This document shows, piece after piece, positions 57,591 to 64,000 of a stretch of 64,000 nt of DNA (positions within the stretch are counted from its first letter, which is position 1; each line of letters begins with the position of its first letter). Position numbers and translations under genes: made by a program. Origin of the DNA: Eurosta solidaginis (lineage: Eukaryota; Arthropoda; Insecta; Diptera; Tephritidae); contig NC_090319.1 in NCBI RefSeq assembly GCF_040869045.1, positions 54,284,779 through 54,348,778 of the forward strand. The letters are read 5' to 3'. The notes beneath the pieces were generated by a model. That model was not told the DNA's origin and ran no database searches. It was given only the letters and a program-made list of their open reading frames with translations.

Positions 57591-57990
57591 CTCGCCCCCA
57601 GCGTGTTGGGGGGCTTATAATATGCTCGCGGTATGTATGCCTGTCGTAAGAGGCGACTAAAACACCAAATTGATTCAAGGGGTTGCCAGCGCAATATATA
57701 GCTTCTCCAACCCAATTGTCAACCTCACCTACCCGTGGCCAATCCTGTTTCATTAACAGCCGAGGTTCTGGCGACCCCGAACTCCTGATAAGTCTAGGGG
57801 GTGGGATGTTGTTATGGCCTAGAAAGTTTCCTATGCTCATACCAAATCGTTCCCGAGATGGTCGGGCTAGTACCTTTATGGTGCTTGTTACCGGAACGTA
57901 CTGGATTTGCATCAGGCAAAGGATCATCAACATCGATAACACTCCCCAAGGCCTTCGGGGAGTGTCCTTATCGCTACAACAACAACAGCA
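57591..57990 (+). repeat. Family D repeat, copy 4 (most complete)
   Basis: It runs from CCCCCAGCGTGTTGGGGGGC through GCCTGTCGTAAGAGGCGACT, CGTTCCCGAGATGGTCGGGC and CTCCCCAAGGCCTTCGGGGA to TTATCGCTACAACAACAACA. The ACA-repeat tail and the conserved 3' part suggest mobilisation by a LINE. No clear tRNA boxes. Confidence 0.75.
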
Positions 57991-58082
57991 CTTCTTGCTT
58001 AGTTGTTTGTTTACTTTTAACCTTTTCGGTGTTATTCCGATCAGGTGTAGGTGTGAAAGAACGGTGTGGAACATCAATATAT

Positions 58083-58227
58083 ATGACCCGGCCTATGAAA
58101 AGGTGGCTTATGACTCAAAAAAGAAACAGCTGTTAAAGATAACCAATGCATTTTTCAGTTTCTTAGTAGTTTCTCTTTTGCATTATTTTTTTTTGAGTCA
58201 TAAGCCACCTTTTTATAGGCCGGGCAC
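58083..58227. mobile_element. MITE family B, copy 3 (145 bp)
   Basis: The inverted ends (ATGACCCGGCCTATGAAAAG at the left, mirrored at the right) flank the shared AAACAGCTGTTAAAGATAAC segment. ATAT duplications at 58079-58082 and 58228-58231. It is an internally deleted form of the 428 bp copy. Confidence 0.85.
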
Positions 58228-58237
58228 ATATATTAAC

Positions 58238-58682
58238 CTGGGTCGAGTTGTATGGACGAAAGTTAACAGATATCGTGCCATCGATTTTTCAATAGGATTT
58301 GGGCTCAGGAAAAAAAATTCCACTACGCATACCCAAAAAAATAATTTTCGAGCCTGCGAAATTTTGTTTTTGTTTTTGATTTTTAAGGTTTTTTTCATGA
58401 CCTACTAAAAAAGTTGTCATACATTTTTTTTTTTTTTTTTTTTTTTTTCAAAAAACTGTTATCGCCAACGGTTTTAGCGGACATTTTTGGGCCGGACAGG
58501 GTATACATATGAAATTTTTTTTAGTAGGTCATGAAAAAAACCTTAAAAATAAAAAAAATAAAAAATAATTTCGCAGGCTCGAAAATTATTATTTTTTGGG
58601 TATGCGTAGTGGAACTTTTTTTCCTGAGCCCAAATCCTATCGAAAAGTCAATGGCGCGATATCGGTTAATAAATCGACCCAG
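58238..58682. mobile_element. Long-inverted-repeat (fold-back) element, 445 bp
   Basis: Arms of about 175-180 bp starting CTGGGTCGA at both ends (inverted) contain AGGATTTGGGCTCAGGAAAA, GCATACCCAAAAAA and TCATGACCTACTAAAAAA. The loop holds a long T run and AACTGTTATCGCCAACGGTT. No coding. A target duplication was not evident. Confidence 0.75.
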
Positions 58683-59215
58683 TCTATATGTATATACTTC
58701 AAATAGTTGAGGAAGTGATAACTAGAAAACTTAGCAAATTCCTATAAGAGGACATGGAATTCATAATTTCGAAATTTAAATGCAGATTACTATATCGGAC
58801 CTATTATTAAAGCAAACTTGCAAGTCGTAGAGAAATGCTAGGTGTACTATTTATGGCTAGACTTTTAAATGGATCGATTTCAAGCCCATTTCTTTTGAAC
58901 GAAGTAAACTTAAATGTTCCATGCCGAGTTTCAAGGCATTATAAACCTATAATTCTTAAACAATGCAGAACCAATTTCCAACTACACGAACCTTTTCTAT
59001 GTTTGTGTGAAGACTCGTTCTTTGCCATAAAAAAGACGGTATTATCTTCTTTTAATAATTAAAAAATTATATTTATACTTTTAGTCTATTGTATTTTGTG
59101 AATCTATATTTCTCAGCTGATGAGTTTCTCTTGAGTGCAGTGCGCTGGCACAACGTCCGAGAAAAAAAACCAAAATAGGTTCGGAGATATGATTGAAAAT
59201 TGGTTTGCCTAGATT
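58683..59215. other. Intronic, nothing recognised
   Basis: A 75-codon frame at 58835-59062 (MLGVLFMARLLNGSISS...) is unrecognised and unsupported. The end (GGTTCGGAGATATGATTG) leads into the hexamer-array repeat. Confidence 0.35.
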
Positions 59216-59530
59216 TAACAAATGAGCCTCGCCTTCCCCTCTTCTATTTCTATACCTTTCTCGTCCAATTTTTCTTCTTATTCTTGCCAATCCCTTATTT
59301 CATTTTTCTCCGTTCCACTCCGATTCTCACCCGCACTATCACTACCACTTCAACTCTCAGTCCCTCTCCAACTCTCACTCCTGCGCTCATATCCACTTCG
59401 ACTCTAACTCTCATTCTTGAACTCACTTCCACTCCGACTCTAACTCACTCTTGCGCTCACTTCCACTCCGACTCTAACTCCAACTCTCACTCCCACTCTC
59501 TCTCCAACTCTCACCTTCTATCCATTGGCC
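59216..59530 (+). repeat. Hexamer-like CACTCC/TCTCAC array (family G interior)
   Basis: It starts AACAAATGAGCCTCGCCTTC like the copy at 18060, followed by an array of ACTCCGACTCTAACTCTCAC-type words. Open frames across it are repeat artefacts. Confidence 0.65.
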
Positions 59531-59889
59531 GTTGGGTTTTTTGTTTAGATACCAGCTTTTTCCAAAACTGAAATTTTCTAAAAACATATTTGTGAAACAA
59601 ATTTATGAAGCTCTATTGTAAAATATAATTTTTAAATTTTTTTACTATTTCGCATATGGTTGACCAGCGATCTAACAAAAAGCATCATCGTCTCCTTTTT
59701 TCTTTTCTTTACGATCATGCTTCATGTCAAAAATATGATAATCCTCTCTAAGTACGTCTTTATCATATTCTTATACTGTGCTGAACCTTTTGCCCTTTTC
59801 AATTTAATAGTCATGACATTTTTACGCTTCACTAATACCGATGAATCATACGAAATTTATTTAATAGTTAATTCAATTCTCCAAGGATT

Positions 59890-60315
59890 TCTCGATTAGG
59901 GAGACAACTGCATGCAAAGCCGTCTCCATTGACTTCCTTTTCATATACGCATGCTGGGATATCTCTCCAAGGACTCCCTTAGTTTAAAGTCCATTAACCT
60001 CACAAAAGTTTTAAGCTAGACAGATGCCACGCAAATCGGTCTGAAGTCTTTAGGATTCATGTGAAAATTCCTTCCAGATTTAGGTATAAAGGTGACCCTT
60101 GCATTGTTCCAACGCCGTAAAATATGGTTAATAGCATACACTTTTTTGAAAATGGAATACAGCCACAGAGAACTCAGCTCGATTGTTTGCTGGAGTTGTA
60201 CCGGAGCCAACCGATCCTGCCCTGGTGCTTGGAAGGGCTTAAACGAACTTATGGCCCATTTAATTTTACTCGATAGTAATGAACTTCCCCTCATACCGTT
60301 CACCAATATGAGTCT
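59890..60315 (-). pseudogene. LINE reverse transcriptase N-terminal fragment
   Basis: The minus strand reads KWAISSFKPFQAPGQDRLAP, LRRWNNARVTFIPKSGRN and PKDFRPICVASV, then decays with stops (LKTFVRLMDFKLRESLE). These are the first reverse transcriptase blocks of an RNase H-type LINE. A hAT MITE has inserted at its 5' side. Confidence 0.7.
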
Positions 60316-60323
60316 GCCTAATG

Positions 60324-60542
60324 CAGGCATGCTTAACGAACGAAACGATATCATTTCGTTACGATAATCAACGCTAATAAACGAAACGAAGTCACTTCGT
60401 TTCGTTTATTAACGTTAAGATCGTCAAATTAACGTTAATTGTCGTTCTTAACGTTAATAAACGAAACGAAATGACTTCGTTTCGTTTATTAACGTTGATT
60501 ATCGTAACGAAATGATATCGTTTCGTTCGTTAAGCATGCCTG
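60324..60542. mobile_element. Palindromic hAT MITE, 219 bp
   Basis: An almost perfect palindrome: CAGGCATGCTTAACGAACGA at the left is mirrored at the right, with inner repeats of AAACGAAACGAAGT and TTAACGTTAAGATCGTC in the centre. An exact 8 bp duplication GCCTAATG lies at 60316-60323 and 60543-60550. Same termini as the 591 bp element at 8049. Confidence 0.92.
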
Positions 60543-60550
60543 GCCTAATG

Positions 60551-61382
60551 TCTAATCTAATCCATTAAGTGACCGTCTATGCTTGATATCTACCTTGAAG
60601 CGCTTTGATTGCTTATTCAGAATAAATTGCAACAGAAGTTAGAATTAAGTGAGATTAATGGATAAATCCTATACTGCCCAACCTACCATTCAACATAGAT
60701 CTCAGCATGTATCGATGACAAGGCTGGTAAAACCGGTTGCCCGGGAATATTAATCACTCACACCCATAGATCAGTAGCAAACAAACCACTAAGCTGGTAT
60801 GACTGCCGCTCCGCTCGTTTGTTCGCACATCTACGAAAATACCAACCTTATAATAAAGCAAAGCGCACGAATGAACTGCATGTTCGCTTGGTGGGTTGGT
60901 TGGGTTTCTACTTAGGATATCTATATATTTCGCCGACTATATGTGTGACGGGATGTCGTTTTCCGGGCTGGAGTATTTATTGACGTTTTCTCAAACGGAA
61001 GGTTTATTGTCGGGATAGGTGATCGGTATAGTGTAGTCTGTCTAATGAAAATATTCGGATCTTGGTCGTGCTAGTTTGGAGAAGCTGTCTTTCTGACTGA
61101 GAATTTGATGTTCAAGCGACTGGAATTGATTTCTAATGTCCACTCGTAGCAATAAATCTAGAACACAAGTTAAATATCCTTGAAGCGTATACGCCTGAAG
61201 CCAGGGGTTTTTACGTGTAAAGCTCTCCCTTTAGGCAATATCTAAATGAAAGTTAACAGAGTAACCTCTACTGACCTTGCGAGCATTGCCTCATAAAAGT
61301 ATGGTTTAATTCAAAACCTCATAACTGAATTCCTCCGTTAATAGCCTCTGAGCTAATTTAAAAAACAAAACAACAAATAAGG
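60551..61382. other. Intronic, nothing recognised
   Basis: The first bases continue the LINE target of the hAT MITE without recognisable coding. No other feature seen. Confidence 0.4.
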
Positions 61383-61625
61383 CATGACGTGGCTGAGTGC
61401 GTTTGTAACACTTCAACTATCGTAGGAATGCGGGTTCAAATCCCACTCCCGGGAGAAAAGGCTTTGAAGAGATTTACAAGGTATAATCGAAACAGCTGTC
61501 GCCTTGTCCGTCTTGATGTCACGTTGTTTAAACTTTTCCCAAATTATAAAAAAAAAACATTTCTCTCTCAAAGGCGGTCAGGTTCGACTCGACCTAAACC
61601 ACCTCGGGGTCATATTATTATTATA
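61383..61625 (+). mobile_element. tRNA-derived SINE, second family
   Basis: It begins CATGACGTGGCTGAGTGCGT with an A box (TGGCTGAGTGCG) and has a perfect B box GGTTCAAATCC about 40 bp on, followed by CCACTCCCGGGAG. The head resembles a class II (Leu/Ser-type) tRNA but does not fold as an intact tRNA gene by eye. A tail unrelated to the 51997 SINE ends in an ATTATTATTATA tract. Confidence 0.7.
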
Positions 61626-61696
61626 AATTCAGCAGCTTGTCACCTTCCAGCTAATGTCACATTTACAAAATGCTTAGAGGAAATCTTATTTGTTAA

Positions 61697-62080
61697 AACG
61701 AGCCATACCCGTGCGCATCTTGCGCAACCAATCTAAAAGTATCTTATTAAATATCAACAGAAATTAGCTGTTCTATCAATCAATTAAAACTTACAGCTTG
61801 CGCTGCCATCTGGCGTATGAGAGCAACTGCCGGTAGTGCAGTGCAAATATTCACAATAGTTCCATAGTACAAATAGATTTATTTGTGTGCTCACAGTCGT
61901 TTATTTTTAACAAATTATTTATAGCTAAACAAAAGCACTACGACCAAAATTGTCCAAAGCTCGCTAATAGCCCGAATCTCCATCTTTACAACCAAAATTT
62001 TATTTATAGATTTGGATTCCAAATAAGAGCGAAAAAGGGATCCGTACATAAAAACAGCAATTAGAAAAAATACATATGAT
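61697..62080 (+). repeat. Family A interspersed repeat, copy 7
   Basis: It starts ACGAGCCATACCCGTGCGCA and ends CAATTAGAAAAAATACATATGAT. It lacks the TTTTAATAAAATA segment present in the other copies. Confidence 0.82.
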
Positions 62081-62898
62081 AATGCAAACTCAGCATTCAA
62101 ATAGTAGCATATCCGGCATAAAGCCCAAATAGCTATTCAGTCACAAATCAGCACAACTTAGTAGGTAGAAAACCTTCGTTCCCAACGCCCGTTACCCGTT
62201 TCTACACACCAGAATTCCAGCATTTCTGACACAAGAACGCAAAATCATTAATTTAGCCCCGCATGTCGCCGTGCTTCCGGTAGAAGGCGGCAGCTGTGAC
62301 GTTGATACCGCAAGCATACAAAAATATACCTTGCGCTCAGCCGCTTCCATCTTTTTCTGTTGCTAAAACAAAATTATTTTGCTGCTTGAAATTGTTGACA
62401 ACTCACGACATTCATTCGAAGGCAATGTGTTAGTTGTTGATGACACCGAAAGGCCATTGCAGGCCGCAAAACAGAAGTGGCACTAACAGATTTACTTATT
62501 CTGTGGAAAGGAAGAGGTAAAGACATTTGGTTTGTTTGTTTTGCTTTTAGCCTCTAGGTAAGTGAGACTACTTTGGAATATATTGTGGTTTAAAGCCAAA
62601 GAAAATGAATGTTCAATAGCTGGGTGTTTGGTGTAGGCGTGCCGCTTCAAGTTAGTTGCTCTTTCTCCTCAATGTGGTCCGCAATGAACACATAGACTAA
62701 TAAACTTGAAAACGGCTAAAATATGCGTTCTTTGATAAAGCCAAAGACGCCAAAAACCTGTTACACATTTTCTCATTCCTCATTCTGACAGCTTCTACAG
62801 AGGAAGCTCGTTTTCATCGGCGAGAGATGTCCGGTGATGACGTCCATTAGTACACTGTACTCCGTACATTTCTTTGATTTAAGAAGATAACTCAGTTT
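62081..62898. other. Intronic, nothing recognised
   Basis: No gene or repeat motif recognised. Confidence 0.4.
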
Positions 62899-63310
62899 TT
62901 GTTGTAGCGATAAAGAAACTCCCGCAAGGTTTTGCGGAGATTTCTCGATTTTGATGGTGCTTTTCCGGATTTAGATCCGGTACGTTCCGGTAACAAGCAC
63001 CACTAAGGCATAAATCCGAACATCTCGGGAACGATTTAATATGAACACCTTGAACTTTCCAGGCCATCCCGCACCCACTCCCTAGTTTCATGAGGAACTT
63101 GGGATCGACAGAGCCTATACTGCGCAAGCAACAGCACTCGCCACGGGTAGGTTATGTTGACTACTGAGCTATAGAAGCTTTAAAATTTCGCTGGCATCCC
63201 CTTGAAAGGTTTGCGATACACAACCCCTTGAATCATTTGGGTATTTTGGTCACCTCCTACGACGGGCATACCTTCCGCGGATATATTTTAAGTCCTCTAA
63301 CCTACTGTGG
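62899..63310 (-). repeat. Family D repeat, copy 5
   Basis: The inverted form of the 57591 copy, from TTGTAGCGATAAAGAAACTC through GGTACGTTCCGGTAACAAGC and CATCTCGGGAACGATTTAAT to CCTACGACGGGCATACCTTC. Confidence 0.72.
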
Positions 63311-63949
63311 GAAGATAGCTTAGTCTTCTCCTTTGGTTAGAGACCTCGGATAATCGAGTATTTTTCGACTTTTCTCAGGGTATCTCCTCAATTTCTTCAA
63401 GAAACTGTGCTAGAGAGGCTCGGTACTTCCTTATTATTTCAGATTTTTTTTAATCTCAATTTCTAATGTCTTAAAGGCAGTCTGACTGAAAAAAAAAATG
63501 TTTACGTTGGTTTTGGAGTAGTTGCTTGTTGCTCTTTCTAACGCATCCGCTTGGATGACACAGCAAACTCAGTAAGATTCACTGACCTACAGATACTTCG
63601 AGTATAGTCTAGCATAATTTTTTCTACCCATTTTTGTGCTAACAAAGACTGAGCTCTTTGTGCTCGTCAAATTCAACCGTAGAAGTAAAAGGCAGCTCCT
63701 GGGAGAGACATTTTCATTGAAAAAATAAGATCGTACCCAGATGTAAACCTTCATGCAGAGGCTTAACTCCCTCCAGAGATTGAACTCCCTCAGCCCAAGT
63801 ATTTAATGCGATATTGTATCAGTAATGAAATGATTAATGGATAGCATGTTTCCTATCGAGTTCACAACGTATGTGTAATATACGAACAGGGGGTTGCCAC
63901 TTCGGTTTAAAATCCAGTGCTGCCATCCCACCTTTTTATATATGTACTT
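63311..63949. other. Intronic, nothing recognised
   Basis: No gene or repeat motif recognised. Confidence 0.4.
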
Positions 63950-64000
63950 ACGAGCCTGACTCGTGCGCATCTTGCGCAACCAATAAAAAAGTATCTTATC
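63950..64000 (+). repeat. Family A interspersed repeat, copy 8 (cut by window edge)
   Basis: ACGAGCCTGACTCGTGCGCA followed by CCAATAAAAAAGTATCTTATC matches the start of the family; the rest is beyond the window. Confidence 0.8.

Larger units (their letters stand above)
17673..64000 (+). other. osa: osa intron (5' part), at least 46.3 kb
   Basis: It begins with the donor GTAATT after the exon ending at 17672 and continues past the window edge. I scanned for the next Osa peptide expected from Drosophila and did not recognise it, so the rest of the window is treated as intron. A short exon could have been missed. Confidence 0.75.

Noticed and set aside
61383..61460. tRNA gene with A and B boxes
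   Set aside because: The acceptor and anticodon stems do not close by eye, and a non-tRNA body follows, so a tRNA-derived SINE is more likely.

Overview
The window is nuclear DNA from a higher fly and consists almost entirely of intron. Two short exons on the + strand (749-976 and 17484-17672) encode consecutive pieces of the low-complexity Pro/Gln/Ser-rich N-terminal part of Osa (Eyelid), the ARID subunit of the BAP form of the SWI/SNF chromatin remodeller. Both exons have canonical AG/GT borders and begin and end in phase 0. The second peptide follows the first in the same order as in Drosophila Osa as I remember it. The separating intron is 16.5 kb, and the next intron runs at least 46 kb to the window edge without a further recognised osa exon. 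The repeat families resemble those of tephritid fruit flies, but species assignment is inference.

Everything else is a nested archive of transposable elements. From left to right: 0-9 kb holds a copy of an unclassified ~390 bp repeat (family A), a MITE (family B), a Helentron-like element (family E, copy 1), a 611 bp tandem duplication, an LTR-derived segment and a hAT element with an 8 bp target duplication. 10-14 kb holds a full-length RTE-like LINE with an 18 bp target duplication, inserted in the tail of a jockey-like LINE. 14.6-17 kb holds a diverged tandem repeat and an RNase H-bearing LINE fragment. 21-25.7 kb holds a 4.5 kb non-autonomous LTR retrotransposon on the - strand, inserted in a family A copy. 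27-28.8 kb holds another RNase H LINE fragment.

34.3-40.5 kb is the most structured part. Two Helentron-like families (F, then E) lie head to tail; each ends in a hairpin followed by CTTACTTG, and each contains an expanded tandem array (about 152 bp and 130 bp units). A copia-type solo LTR sits inside the first array. 41-47 kb holds a solo LTR, a family A plus MITE B pair, a small fold-back MITE and decayed LINE pieces with a 409 bp tandem duplication. 51.6-54.3 kb is a pogo/Tigger-like transposon whose transposase is dead (stops, frameshifts, third catalytic Asp changed to His) and carries a tRNA-derived SINE. 55.9-56.3 kb is a tandem array whose unit contains a tRNA-Lys primer-binding-site-like motif. 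58-64 kb holds further fold-back elements, a palindromic hAT MITE inside a LINE, a tRNA-derived SINE and more family A copies.

No complete intact protein-coding gene other than the osa exon parts can be supported. There is no evidence of a prokaryotic or defence-type gene system. The points most worth checking are the primer-binding-site array, the paired Helentron-like satellites, the LTR element whose two LTRs differ by exactly three minisatellite units, and a pre-miRNA-like hairpin at 50.3 kb.
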